Source: Candidatus Moranbacteria bacterium UBA2206 (GTDB lineage: Bacteria > Patescibacteriota > Minisyncoccia > Moranbacterales > UBA2206). From it: a stretch of 48,440 nucleotides of DNA. The stretch lies in NCBI GenBank assembly GCA_002328565.1, contig DCUU01000067.1, positions 294 through 48,733 of the forward strand. The letters run 5' to 3'. The translations under genes were made by a program, and so were the position numbers. The notes below the pieces were generated by a model. The model was not told where the DNA came from. It searched no databases and saw only the letters and a list, made by a program, of their open reading frames with translations. Shown here in pieces: positions 7,212-15,743 of this stretch (positions are counted from its first letter, which is position 1; the number at the start of each line of letters is the position of its first letter).

Positions 7212-8276
7212 TTATTTTATCGTATAAGTTTCGTTTTTTCTTTCGAAAATTTTAGTATTATTTAAATTAATACTAATTGTAGTTTTCTTAACTTTTCTAA
7301 TGCGCAAAACTTCCTCAATTATTTCCTCTTTTTTTAGCGGTTTTTTCTTTTTTTGTAAAATATTTTTAATCACCTCTTGAATTGTCCCTTCGGAATATCC
7401 CCATTCCTTGAGCGCATAAATTCCTCGGCCGATGAGAACAAATCTTTCATCTTTGATTAGTTCATTATGCACTGTTTGCGGATGAGCTTTCCTCTTGCCT
7501 AATTCAAACTTATCAATAAGGCTGGCGATTTCCACAAAATGCAAAGGTTTTTTGTGCTCCTTGAGAACTAGATGCACTCTTTCTCGCGTTCCTTTTGGTG
7601 AAACTTCCGCCCAATTTTTCATCCCTCTCTTGCCGAATTTATTTTTCTTGATGTTAGCTGAAGTTTTGAGAAAATTTAGAATTTTTCCTTTTGGCAAGTG
7701 TGGCAAAGCAACAAAAAGTTTTTCAATAATCTCTTCATCAGCGAATAACTTATTCTCTTCTTTGACAATCTTTTCCGCTTCAGCCAAAGTTTTCTTCACT
7801 TCAGTAAGGATATTTTCAGAAACCGCCCAAATTTTTTCAAAAACATTTTTTTCTTCGGCTTCTAAAATCCGCTTAGAACAAAGAGCAAAAAACTTTATAG
7901 CGTTCGCTTCCGCCTGTCCATCAGAATTAAATTTTTCAATAATTTCACTTACTTTTATTATACCATCATTTTTATTAATTGTAAAAATTATTTTTTCCTC
8001 GGCACTCACAAAACTTTCGTGTTCCGTTTTGGCGGAGATATTTCGAAGTGCTTCGAAAATTATCTGTCGTACTCTTTCTCGAGTTATCCCATAATGACGC
8101 CCGATTTTATCCAATGTTTCTCTTTTTCCGTCTAGCAGACCAAATCTTTTTTGCATTATCTCGCAAGATCGTTGATTTAATCCAGAAAGTAAATCATTTG
8201 ATAAACCTAAAAATAGCGGGTTTTTACCGTTATCTTCTTTTTTTGAATTTTTCTCTTTTCCCTTGTTATTAACCAT
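7212..8276 (-). CDS. Sigma region 4-like protein with HARE-HTH domains
   Basis: The N-terminal part carries a clear sigma-70 region 4.2 helix-turn-helix: MQKRFGLLDGKRETL, then IGRHYGITRERVRQI. No region 2 or 3 is present. The C-terminal half has at least one HARE-HTH domain (HLVLKEHKKPLHFVEIASLI ... RFVLIGRGIYALKEWG) and a likely second winged helix at the end (ILQKKKKPLKKEEIIEEVL). HARE-HTH domains occur in RNA polymerase delta subunits and in chromatin- or DNA-modification proteins. It is probably a transcription-associated factor (inference). I chose ATG 8276 (MVNNKGKEK); an in-frame ATG at 8309 is possible. A strong promoter lies at 8347-8374. Confidence 0.75.
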   Translation of the reverse strand: MVNNKGKEKNSKKEDNGKNPLFLGLSNDLLSGLNQRSCEIMQKRFGLLDGKRETLDKIGRHYGITRERVRQIIFEALRNISAKTEHESFVSAEEKIIFTINKNDGIIKVSEIIEKFNSDGQAEANAIKFFALCSKRILEAEEKNVFEKIWAVSENILTEVKKTLAEAEKIVKEENKLFADEEIIEKLFVALPHLPKGKILNFLKTSANIKKNKFGKRGMKNWAEVSPKGTRERVHLVLKEHKKPLHFVEIASLIDKFELGKRKAHPQTVHNELIKDERFVLIGRGIYALKEWGYSEGTIQEVIKNILQKKKKPLKKEEIIEEVLRIRKVKKTTISINLNNTKIFERKNETYTIK

Positions 8277-8346
8277 TTTTTTAAAATATATTAACTCATA
8301 CATGCCCATTTGATTGGGCTATCCGCCTATTTTTTTAATTCAAACT

Positions 8347-8374
8347 ATTCTAGCATAGATTGGATATTTGTCAA
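8347..8374 (-). promoter_or_regulatory. Sigma-70-type promoter for the sigma4/HARE gene
   Basis: On the minus strand: -35 TTGACA (8369-8374), 16-nt spacer, extended -10 TGCTAGAAT (hexamer at 8347-8352). The predicted start of transcription is near 8340, about 65 nt before ATG 8276. The divergent dprA promoter probably overlaps it (plus strand TTGTCA at 8368, TACATT at 8392), which would leave dprA with a very short leader. Confidence 0.6.
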
Positions 8375-8409
8375 GTCTTTTGTTATTATGCTACATTGAA
8401 AGAGAACTT

Positions 8410-9486
8410 ATGAAATATTTGAATGCGCTAAACAAAATTGCCGGCGTTGGAGCCAAGAAAATGCAAATGCTTTTGAATTTTTTCGAAACCGGTGAAAATA
8501 TTTGGCATGCCAGCCTAGAAGATCTTAAAAATAGCTCTGTTGGAGAAAAATTAGCTGAGAAAATATTTCTGGAAAAAGCGAATATCGACCCTGATTTTGA
8601 ATGGGAAAAGATGCAGAGAGAAAATATCCAAATGCTTATTCTTTCTGATCCGCAGTATCCCGCGCTTCTCAAAGAAATTACCAACCCTCCATATATTATT
8701 TATAAAAAAGGCGGGCTTGATTTTAATTATTCTCCGATGATTTCCATTGTTGGTTCAAGAAGATACACTTCTTATGGTTCACAAATTGCCACCAGTCTCG
8801 CCAAAGACTTGGCTAGTGCCGGTGTTGTTGTTGTAAGCGGAATGGCTCTTGGCATAGATACTTTCGCCCATCGAGGCGCCTTGGATAATGCCGGAAAAAC
8901 TGTCGCTGTCCTCGGCAATAGTTTAGATGATATGAATATTTATCCGAGAAATAATCTAAACTTATCCCGTGAAATAATAGAAAATGGAGCACTCCTAAGC
9001 GAATATCCCATAGAGATGCCTGCAGGAAAACTTACCTTTCCCGCTCGAAACAGAATTGTTGCTGGACTATCACTTGGGACAATCGTAATTGAAGCTGGAG
9101 AAAAAAGCGGTTCGCTCATCACAGCCAATATGGCCTTGGAATATAATCGAGAAATTTTTTCTGTTCCCGGATCAATTTTTTCACCACTATCATATGGCAC
9201 CAATAATCTCATAAAATCTGGCGCCCGCGTTGTCACTGGAATAAAAGATATTTTGGAAGAATTAGATTTGTCTCAAGATAATATTATCAAAGAAATATCA
9301 CCAAAAAATCCTTCCACAAAAGAAGAGGAAATATTATTGAAAATTCTTTCAACTGATCCGCTCCACATTGACAATATTGCGAAACTCGCTAGACTGCAAA
9401 CAGCCATATGCTCCGGAGCCCTTTCAATGATGGAAATTAAAGGCTGGGTAAAAAATATCGGAGGACAGAATTATATAATCATATAA
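8410..9486 (+). CDS. dprA: DNA processing protein DprA (Smf)
   Basis: DprA binds incoming single-stranded DNA during natural transformation and loads RecA. This protein has the DprA Rossmann-fold blocks: SIVGSRRYTSYG, VVVSGMALGIDTFAHRGAL, FPARNRIVAGLS, EAGEKSGSLITANMALE and VPGSI. An N-terminal helix-hairpin-helix-like segment (NKIAGVGAKKMQMLLNFF) precedes it, and a C-terminal winged helix (DNIAKLARLQTAICSGALSM) follows. I chose ATG 8410 (MKYLNALNK), preceded by GAAAGAGAA, over an upstream in-frame ATG at 8368 that would lie in the promoter. topA follows on the same strand 61 nt later. Its presence fits DNA uptake in this lineage. Confidence 0.96.
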   Translation: MKYLNALNKIAGVGAKKMQMLLNFFETGENIWHASLEDLKNSSVGEKLAEKIFLEKANIDPDFEWEKMQRENIQMLILSDPQYPALLKEITNPPYIIYKKGGLDFNYSPMISIVGSRRYTSYGSQIATSLAKDLASAGVVVVSGMALGIDTFAHRGALDNAGKTVAVLGNSLDDMNIYPRNNLNLSREIIENGALLSEYPIEMPAGKLTFPARNRIVAGLSLGTIVIEAGEKSGSLITANMALEYNREIFSVPGSIFSPLSYGTNNLIKSGARVVTGIKDILEELDLSQDNIIKEISPKNPSTKEEEILLKILSTDPLHIDNIAKLARLQTAICSGALSMMEIKGWVKNIGGQNYIII

Positions 9487-9521
9487 CACACAACATTTAA
9501 CATGTAACGATAGATCATTTT

Positions 9522-9549
9522 GTTTCATGCTTCATGTTTCATGCTTCAT
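9522..9549. repeat. 7-nt repeat array supplying the topA start codon
   Basis: Four exact heptamers (GTTTCAT, GCTTCAT, GTTTCAT, GCTTCAT) end in the ATG (9548-9550) that begins topA. The arrangement is mirrored at the tatD start (40035-40062). Confidence 0.85.
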
Positions 9550-11797
9550 GAAATTAGTAATTGTAGAGTCTCCCACTAAAGCCAAAACCATTTCTAAATT
9601 TTTAGGAAAAAGTTTTATCGTAAAATCATCCTATGGTCATGTCAGAGATCTTCCGCAAAAAGAAATGGGTATTGATATTAAGAATAATTTTACCCCAGAG
9701 TACACTGTTCCTTCCAAGGCCCTGCCTAGAGTTTCCGAACTTCAAAAATTAGCCAAGAAAGCTGACGAGGTAATCCTTGCAACTGACGAAGACCGCGAAG
9801 GAGAAGCCATCTCTTGGCATCTGCAAGAAGCCCTGAATCTTAGCGAAAAAAATACCCAGCGCATAGTTTTTCATGAGATAACTAAAACTGCCATTGAAAA
9901 AGCGCTTGAGAATCCTCGCTCAATTGATCTCAATTTGGTTGACGCCCAACAAGCCCGCCGGGTTTTAGACCGCTTAGTCGGATATGAACTTTCTCCATTT
10001 TTATGGAAAAAAATTAGACGCGGGCTCAGTGCCGGCCGTGTTCAATCAGTAGCGCTTCGCCTCATTGTCGAACGCGAAAAAGAAATCAAAGCTTTCAAGC
10101 CGGAAGAATATTGGACTATCACTGCTAAAGTAAAAAAACAAAGGGCTGACGAGGCTTCATCTTTTGAAGCTAAACTTTCCAAAGAAAATGGCAAAGCTTT
10201 TGGCAAGATGGGGATAAAAGACAAGAAACAAGCGGAGATGCTAAAAAATTTCTTAGAAAAAGCTGATTTTGAAATAGCTTCCGTTACTAAAAAAGAAACT
10301 CAAAAAAATCCTCTTCCTCCTTATACTACTTCTACCTTGCAACAAGATGCCAATAGTCGACTTGGGTATAGCGCCAAACAAACCATGGCTATTGCCCAAA
10401 AATTATACGAAGGGATAAATATCGGATCTACTGGCTCTGTCGGACTCATAACATATATGCGAACTGACAGTTTGAATCTTTCTATGGAATCCTTAATTGC
10501 TGCTCAAAAAAAGATTGAGGCACTTTTTGGAAAAAAATATTCCCTAGCTAGTCCACGCTTTTTCAAGAATAAATCCAAAGGGGCACAAGAAGCTCATGAA
10601 GCTATCCGCCCAACTTTTCCTGAGCATGATCCGGAGTCTATCAAAGAATATTTAGATTCAAAACAATATCGACTATACAAATTAATTTGGCAAAGAATGA
10701 TAGCATCTCAAATGTCGAGCGCCGTTTTAGACAACGTTGCAGTGGATATCTTAGCTTCGCAAAAAAATTCCCCAGATATTTATACCTTACGCGCTAACGG
10801 ATCCACCATCAGGTTCGATGGCTATCTAAAAATTTATGGCGATAAAATGCCAGTTACAGAAAATATTCTGCCGGAACTCGAAGAAAAAGAATCGCTTGAT
10901 CTTGTTGAAATTAAGCCTGAACAAAAATTCACTGCTCCACCTGCTCGTTACAGCGAAGCTGCGCTTATTAAAACAATGGAAGAGTTTGGGATTGGCCGAC
11001 CATCTACCTATGCGCCAACTATTTCTACTATCATCGACAGAAAATATGTAGAAAAGGATGAAAACAGAAAGCTCTTTCCCTTAGAAATCGGCTTTGTCGT
11101 GAGCGATCTTTTAGCAGAGCATTTTTCCCAAATTGTTGATTATAAATTTACTGCCAAAATGGAAGAAGATTTAGATGAAATTGCCGAAGGGAAAAAAGAA
11201 TGGGTGCCCGTAATCAAGGATTTCTATGTGCCTTTTCACAAAAATCTCAAAGAAAAAACCAAGGAAGTGACCAAAGAAAGTTTTCAAGAAAAACTTGGGA
11301 CAAGTTGTCCGGAATGTGGCGGAGATTTGATCGTGAAATTTGGTCGCTTTGGAAAATTTGTGGCTTGTTCAAATTATCCTAATTGTAAGCACACTGAAAA
11401 AACAGAGGATGAAAAAAAGATTGAGGAAGGCATTGAAAAAGAAAATGGCAAAGAGGCTTGCGAACTTTGCGGTGCGCCAATGGTTATAAAAAGAGGAAAA
11501 TTTGGAATGTTCTTGGGTTGCTCGGCCTACCCTAATTGCAAAAATATCAAGAAAATTGAAAATAAAACTGGAGTCAAATGTCCAAAATGTGGTGAAGGAG
11601 ATATTATCGAACGAAAATCCAAACGCGGGCGCAGTTTTTATGGTTGTAATACTTATCCTAAATGCGATTTCGCTATTTGGAACAAACCCAATGGGGAGCT
11701 TTGCCCTAAATGCAAAGGCCTTTTAGTTTTCGCCGCAAAAAATAAGATAAAATGCTCCACCAAGGAATGTGATTTCGAAAAAGAAAACCCTAATTAA
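9548..11797 (+). CDS. topA: DNA topoisomerase I (type IA)
   Basis: Relaxes negatively supercoiled DNA by single-strand passage. The TOPRIM domain starts at once (KLVIVESPTKAKTI) with the acidic DEDREGEA motif. The active-site tyrosine is in GLITYMRTDS. The C-terminus carries four zinc-ribbon modules, each with CxxC pairs: CPECGGDL, CELCGAPM, CPKCGEGD and CPKCKGLL. At about 750 residues it is normal length. The start at 9548 gives MKLVIVESPTK, the conserved family N-terminus; a longer in-frame reading begins inside the 7-nt repeat array and is unlikely. It lies in a plus-strand run with dprA and the RelA/SpoT gene. Confidence 0.98.
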   Translation: MKLVIVESPTKAKTISKFLGKSFIVKSSYGHVRDLPQKEMGIDIKNNFTPEYTVPSKALPRVSELQKLAKKADEVILATDEDREGEAISWHLQEALNLSEKNTQRIVFHEITKTAIEKALENPRSIDLNLVDAQQARRVLDRLVGYELSPFLWKKIRRGLSAGRVQSVALRLIVEREKEIKAFKPEEYWTITAKVKKQRADEASSFEAKLSKENGKAFGKMGIKDKKQAEMLKNFLEKADFEIASVTKKETQKNPLPPYTTSTLQQDANSRLGYSAKQTMAIAQKLYEGINIGSTGSVGLITYMRTDSLNLSMESLIAAQKKIEALFGKKYSLASPRFFKNKSKGAQEAHEAIRPTFPEHDPESIKEYLDSKQYRLYKLIWQRMIASQMSSAVLDNVAVDILASQKNSPDIYTLRANGSTIRFDGYLKIYGDKMPVTENILPELEEKESLDLVEIKPEQKFTAPPARYSEAALIKTMEEFGIGRPSTYAPTISTIIDRKYVEKDENRKLFPLEIGFVVSDLLAEHFSQIVDYKFTAKMEEDLDEIAEGKKEWVPVIKDFYVPFHKNLKEKTKEVTKESFQEKLGTSCPECGGDLIVKFGRFGKFVACSNYPNCKHTEKTEDEKKIEEGIEKENGKEACELCGAPMVIKRGKFGMFLGCSAYPNCKNIKKIENKTGVKCPKCGEGDIIERKSKRGRSFYGCNTYPKCDFAIWNKPNGELCPKCKGLLVFAAKNKIKCSTKECDFEKENPN

Positions 11798-11863
11798 ATG
11801 TAATACGCCATATAAGTCCTATATTTGTAAAATTAGCTATATATTAGTTTAAATTCGTAATTT

Positions 11864-13342
11864 ATGATAACCATTGAAGACGTAATAAAAAATGCTAAAT
11901 TAAACATTGACGCTCGAAGAGAAGCGTTAATTAGAAGTGCTTATCAAACAGCCCTGTCCGCCCATGCTGGCCAGAAGAGAAAATCTGGAGAAGATTATAT
12001 CCAACACTCCCTGCACACTGCCCTAAATTTAGCCAAAATAGGTATGGGCTCAAAAACAATTTCCGCCGGACTCTTGCATGATGTGCCGGAAGATACCCAG
12101 GTCACATCAGAAGAAATAGAAAAAAAATTCGGGTCAGAAATCGCCAAGATGGTTGATGGAGTGACAAAACTTGGAAAGATAAAATTGCGCGGCACAAAAG
12201 AAGAAAACTATTTAGAAAATCTTCGCAAAATGTTTCTAGCTATGGCTGAAGATATCCGAGTTGTGCTCATTAAATTAGCTGACCGACTGCATAACATGGA
12301 AACTTTGGAAAGCTTGCCACCGGAAAAGCAGGAGCGTATTGCTAGAGAAACTTTGGAAGTTTTTGCGCCAATTGCCAATCGCTTGGGAATTGGAGAGGTT
12401 AAGGTTCGCTTGGAAGATTTAGCTTTTAAATTTCTGGACAAAGAAAATTATCAATATGTTTCTGAGATACTAGCCGAAGAAAAAGAAGAAATGAAAAAAT
12501 ATATCGACATTATGATTGCTGACATCCGAAAAGAATTAACTAAGGAAAAAATAACTGTTCTGGATATTTACGGCCGTTCTAAACATTTCTACAGTCTTTT
12601 TCAAAAACTCAAAAAACACGATATGAATATCGACAAAATTTATGATCTCGCCGGCATTCGAATTATTGTACCAGAAATCGTAAATTGCTATGAAACATTA
12701 GGCATTGTGCATAAAAAATATCGCCCGCTAGTTGGGCGCATCAAGGATTATATATCTTTACCAAAACCCAATGGTTATCAATCCATTCACACTACAATTT
12801 TTGGACCAGCTGGAAATTTTTTGGAAATTCAAATCCGTACCAAGCAAATGCACGATGAGGCAGAATTTGGAATTGCCGCTCATTGGATATATTCTGAAAA
12901 GAAAAAAGGGTTCAGAAATTTCTTCTTCCGCGAAAAAGCTAAAGTTCCAGAAAAAGAAATTGCCTGGGTGAAACAATTGCGCGAATGGCAAAATGAACTC
13001 GGCAAAGACGATAAGGAACTCATCGAAAGTCTCAAGATTGATTTTTTCAAAAATCACATTTTTGCTTTCACTCCGCAAGGCGATATCATTGATCTTCCAG
13101 AGGAATCCACTCCCATTGATTTTGCCTACAAGGTTCACAGTGAAATCGGCCATCGAGCAATGAGCGCTCGAGTCAATGGTAAAATGGTTCCCTTAGATTA
13201 TAAAATTAAAAATGGCGAAGTTATCGAAATAATCACTTCCAGAGATCACAAAAATCCCAGCCGAGGCTGGCTCAACTTCGTCAAAACCTCCGCCGCCAAA
13301 TCACACATCAAGAAATTTATGAAAAAAGAAGGGATGATTTAA
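11864..13342 (+). CDS. RelA/SpoT-type (p)ppGpp synthetase/hydrolase, short form
   Basis: Makes and probably degrades the stringent-response alarmone (p)ppGpp. The HD hydrolase domain has H48 and the HD pair in LLHDVPEDT (residues 71-78). The synthetase domain has DLAGIRIIV, RIKDYISLPKPNGYQSIHTT and EIQIRTKQMHDEAEFGIAAH. A TGS domain follows (IFAFTPQGDIIDLPEESTPI). At 492 residues it stops soon after TGS, so the C-terminal zinc-finger/ACT regulatory domains of long RelA/SpoT proteins are missing. Both catalytic domains look intact, so I do not choose between the names relA and spoT. A hairpin terminator follows at 13384. Confidence 0.94.
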   Translation: MITIEDVIKNAKLNIDARREALIRSAYQTALSAHAGQKRKSGEDYIQHSLHTALNLAKIGMGSKTISAGLLHDVPEDTQVTSEEIEKKFGSEIAKMVDGVTKLGKIKLRGTKEENYLENLRKMFLAMAEDIRVVLIKLADRLHNMETLESLPPEKQERIARETLEVFAPIANRLGIGEVKVRLEDLAFKFLDKENYQYVSEILAEEKEEMKKYIDIMIADIRKELTKEKITVLDIYGRSKHFYSLFQKLKKHDMNIDKIYDLAGIRIIVPEIVNCYETLGIVHKKYRPLVGRIKDYISLPKPNGYQSIHTTIFGPAGNFLEIQIRTKQMHDEAEFGIAAHWIYSEKKKGFRNFFFREKAKVPEKEIAWVKQLREWQNELGKDDKELIESLKIDFFKNHIFAFTPQGDIIDLPEESTPIDFAYKVHSEIGHRAMSARVNGKMVPLDYKIKNGEVIEIITSRDHKNPSRGWLNFVKTSAAKSHIKKFMKKEGMI

Positions 13343-13344
13343 AA

Positions 13345-13376
13345 TAGCTTTTAGGTGTTAGCTTTTAGCTTTTTAG
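13345..13376. repeat. 7-nt repeat array (TAGCTTT)n
   Basis: Heptamers TAGCTTT, TAGGTGT, TAGCTTT, TAGCTTT start 2 nt after the RelA/SpoT stop codon. The same motif in reverse follows atpG (33023-33053). Confidence 0.75.
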
Positions 13377-13383
13377 AAATCTC

Positions 13384-13412
13384 AAAAAAATCCGCCAATG
13401 AAGCGGATTCTT
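13384..13412. terminator. Bidirectional intrinsic terminator
   Basis: Stem TCCGC/GCGGA with loop CAATGAA, preceded by seven A residues and followed by a T-rich run on the plus strand. It is well placed to stop the plus-strand RelA/SpoT transcript and, with the stronger T-tract on the minus strand, the parAB transcript. Confidence 0.7.
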
Positions 13413-13478
13413 ATATTTCCAATCTATGCAAGTAATTAATTACGTAATTAAATACTTATCTTAATACGTATTAAAAAC

Positions 13479-13667
13479 TCAAGCGTTGCGATTACGAAAC
13501 CAAACATAGATTACTAAAGCAAAAATCAAAAAAATTGAAACTGAAAGCACGAAAAATGGTTCTGCTCCACTTAGTTTTTCTGTGAGCCACAAAAAATAAG
13601 CCGGCCAATACACGCCAATAACTTTCTCATAAAATTCAAAAGCTACTTGAATAATTCTTTCTAACAT
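13479..13667 (-). CDS. Small membrane protein, 62 aa
   Basis: Unrecognised. It has a hydrophobic or amphipathic N-terminal stretch (IGVYWPAYFLWL) and a clear C-terminal membrane segment (PFFVLSVSIFLIFALVIYVWF) ending in a short basic tail (RNRNA). It starts 4 nt downstream of parB on the same strand, so it is probably co-transcribed with parAB. No function is assigned. Confidence 0.6.
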   Translation of the reverse strand: MLERIIQVAFEFYEKVIGVYWPAYFLWLTEKLSGAEPFFVLSVSIFLIFALVIYVWFRNRNA

Positions 13668-13671
13668 CGAA

Positions 13672-14574
13672 TTATTTTATCTTCCCTAAAATATTATTCA
13701 ATTCTTCTTTGGAATAATATTCGATCACAATCTGCCCACCGCCACCGGATTTTTTGATTTTAACTTTAGTACCAAGAATGCCGATTAGTTCATCTTCCAA
13801 GCTTTTGGTTTCCGGGTCAACAATAATGTTTCTTTTGTGGGAGTGCACGGTCACTTCTTTGGTTTTGTCTTCCGTTTGACGCACAGTCAAACCATTTTTG
13901 ATTATGAGTTCATAAAAAGCTCTTTGTTTTTCTGGGTTAGGAATAGCCAAAAGTAATTTACAATGTCCTTCCGTAATTTTTCCTTCTATTAGAGCTTTCT
14001 GAATTTCAATGGGCAAATTCAAAAGTCGAACTTTGTTGGCCACGGAACTTCGATTTTTTCCCAGTTTTTTTGCCGTCTCTTCTTGTGTCAAAGCAAATTC
14101 GTTGGTAAGTTTCAAATATGATTTGGCTTCTTCAATTGGATTCAAATCTTGGCGTTGAATATTTTCAATAATAGCCAGTTCTAATTTTTGTTGATCATTC
14201 GTTTCTCGCAAGATTACTGGCACAACAGAAAGACCGGCAATTTTAGCCGCTTGAAAACGCCGCTCCCCAGCGATAATTTGATATTGCCCACCCGATTTAC
14301 TCACCACAATCGGCTGGATTATCCCATGTTCCTTTATCGAATCAGCCAATTCAGATAATTTAGTTTCATCAAAAACCGTCCGTGGCTGATAGGGATTAGG
14401 CACAATTTTTGAAATTTCAATTTCTTCGATACTATTTTTCTCTTCGAAAACATTTGTGATTGGTTTTCCGGAAGCGCCAAAATAATTGAAATCTTCTGCC
14501 GGCTTATCGATTTTTTTTGATTTTTGAGGAATAAGCGAAGACAATCCTCGACCCAAACCATAATTCTGAACCAT
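13672..14574 (-). CDS. parB: Chromosome partitioning protein ParB
   Basis: CTP-dependent DNA clamp that loads at parS and works with ParA in chromosome segregation. The N-terminal ParA-interacting motif is GLGRGLSSLIP. The ParB/Srx domain shows PNPYQPR, IIQPIVV, the CTP-binding box GERRFQAAKIAG and ENIQRQDLNPIEEA. The helix-turn-helix is in LTQEETAKKLGKNRSSVANK, and a C-terminal dimerisation region closes the 300-residue protein. parA lies 131 nt upstream across an AT-rich spacer. I could not find a canonical parS palindrome in the window. Confidence 0.97.
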   Translation of the reverse strand: MVQNYGLGRGLSSLIPQKSKKIDKPAEDFNYFGASGKPITNVFEEKNSIEEIEISKIVPNPYQPRTVFDETKLSELADSIKEHGIIQPIVVSKSGGQYQIIAGERRFQAAKIAGLSVVPVILRETNDQQKLELAIIENIQRQDLNPIEEAKSYLKLTNEFALTQEETAKKLGKNRSSVANKVRLLNLPIEIQKALIEGKITEGHCKLLLAIPNPEKQRAFYELIIKNGLTVRQTEDKTKEVTVHSHKRNIIVDPETKSLEDELIGILGTKVKIKKSGGGGQIVIEYYSKEELNNILGKIK

Positions 14575-14584
14575 ATTGATATAA

Positions 14585-14700
14585 TTTTAAAGGCTAAATT
14601 TGAAATTTTAAATCAAATCCAAATGATTAAATTTTCAAATTAATCATTTAGTAATTTAAAATTCATTTAAAATTTAAAATTGTAAATTTAAAATTTATTT
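14585..14700. repeat. AT-rich 7-nt repeat spacer between parA and parB
   Basis: The 131-nt spacer is almost entirely degenerate heptamers built on AAATTTA/TTTAAAT (clearest from 14655: AAATTTA, AAATTGT, AAATTTA, AAATTTA). Parts in opposite orientation could pair. No gene is visible. Confidence 0.6.
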
Positions 14701-14705
14701 TGTTT

Positions 14706-15497
14706 TTACACTGAAAAATCTTTTTTATTATTATTTTTATCCAATTCAATTATTTCTCTGGCTAGATTTTTGTAAGCCCTCGCGCCCTTGGAAAGCGAAT
14801 CAAAACTCAGAATTGATTTGCCAAAGCCTGGAGCTTCCGCCAAACGAATTGAACGAGGGATAACACTATCAAAAACATGACCCGGAAAATGATCTTGCAC
14901 TTCTTTGACTACTTGACGCGCCAAACGATTTCGTTTGTCATACATCGTGAGAAGTGCACCCATAACCTTAAGCTTGGGTTGAAGATTCTCCCTGATGAGA
15001 TTGATTGTATTTAGAAGTTGACTAAGCCCCTCCAAAGCAAAATATTCAGTTTGCACGGGAATAATAATTTCATCGCTGGCTACCAAACCATTAATCGTAA
15101 GAAGTCCAAGGCTTGGCGGAGAATCAATGATAATATAATCATAATTAGTTCGAATTTCCCGCAGAACATTATATAGTCGAAACTCGCGATTATCCAAATG
15201 CACCAGCTCAATCCCCGCTCCGGCCAAATCTTGCGAGGCGGGAATCAAATCATGACCAAAAGTTTCGGTACGCATAATTATTTTCGATGGATGTTCTCCA
15301 AGTATCATTGAATGATAGAGACTCTTTTCAATTTCTCTGACATTTAATCCCAGCCCCGAAGAAGCATTCCCCTGTGGATCAAGGTCCACGAGCAAAACAA
15401 ACTTGCCCAGCTCCGCCAGATAGGTTGCTAGGTTAATGGCTGAGGTGGTTTTGCCCACTCCGCCCTTTTGGTTGACTAATGAAATAATCTTTGCCAT
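14706..15497 (-). CDS. parA: Chromosome partitioning ATPase ParA (Soj)
   Basis: MinD/ParA-family ATPase that forms nucleoid-bound dimers and positions ParB-parS complexes. It has the deviant Walker A KGGVGKTTSAINLA (residues 11-24), Walker A' VDLDPQGNASSGL and Walker B IIIDSPPSLG. The 263-residue length is typical of chromosomal Soj proteins without an N-terminal DNA-binding extension. It is the first gene of a minus-strand parA-parB-membrane protein run. A good promoter lies at 15612-15639, giving a leader of roughly 110 nt. Confidence 0.97.
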   Translation of the reverse strand: MAKIISLVNQKGGVGKTTSAINLATYLAELGKFVLLVDLDPQGNASSGLGLNVREIEKSLYHSMILGEHPSKIIMRTETFGHDLIPASQDLAGAGIELVHLDNREFRLYNVLREIRTNYDYIIIDSPPSLGLLTINGLVASDEIIIPVQTEYFALEGLSQLLNTINLIRENLQPKLKVMGALLTMYDKRNRLARQVVKEVQDHFPGHVFDSVIPRSIRLAEAPGFGKSILSFDSLSKGARAYKNLAREIIELDKNNNKKDFSV

Positions 15498-15561
15498 AAT
15501 CTACTTGTCCCGTACCATAAATTATATTAGGAATTGGGATCTATTTTTTTATTCTTCTTTA

Positions 15562-15590
15562 TTTACAAATCAATACTTTATTGATAAAAT
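15562..15590 (+). promoter_or_regulatory. Candidate promoter for tRNA-Leu
   Basis: TTTACA (15562-15567), 17-nt spacer, TAAAAT (15585-15590), about 57 nt before the predicted 5' end of the tRNA. It is weaker than the parA promoter and only tentative. Confidence 0.3.
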
Positions 15591-15611
15591 CAATGGTACT
15601 GGGATAAGTCT

Positions 15612-15639
15612 ATTATACTACAAATGTATCGTATGACAA
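15612..15639 (-). promoter_or_regulatory. Probable parA promoter
   Basis: On the minus strand: -35 TTGTCA (15634-15639), 16-nt spacer, -10 TATAAT (15612-15617). It faces the tRNA-Leu promoter region, so the two transcripts diverge or overlap here. Confidence 0.55.
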
Positions 15640-15653
15640 AATAATATAAATAA

Positions 15654-15737
15654 GCCTCGATGGCGGAATTGGTATACGCGCGCGACTCAAAATCGCGTGG
15701 GAGCAATCCCTTGAGAGTTCGAGTCTCTCTCGAGGCA
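15654..15737 (+). tRNA. tRNA-Leu (anticodon CAA)
   Basis: A class II tRNA folds cleanly. The acceptor stem pairs GCCTCGA with TCGAGGC, the D-arm is GCG/CGC, and the anticodon stem CGCGA/TCGCG has loop CTCAAAA, giving anticodon CAA (15688-15690) that reads UUG. A long variable arm (GGGA/TCCC) and T-arm GAGAG/CTCTC with TTCGAGT follow. The discriminator is A and the 3' CCA is not encoded (the next bases are CAA). It is convergent with the Trm9-like methyltransferase gene, whose stop lies 6 nt downstream. Confidence 0.95.
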
Positions 15738-15743
15738 CAAAAG

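Noticed and set aside
9527..9547. Longer topA and tatD starts (MLHVSCFM...)
   Set aside because: The upstream codons are the 7-nt repeat array itself and give the same peptide at two unrelated genes. The conserved N-termini begin at 9548 and 40036.
13672..15653. parS site or replication origin near parAB
   Set aside because: No TGTTTCACGTGAAACA-like palindrome, no cluster of DnaA boxes and no dnaA gene were found in the window.
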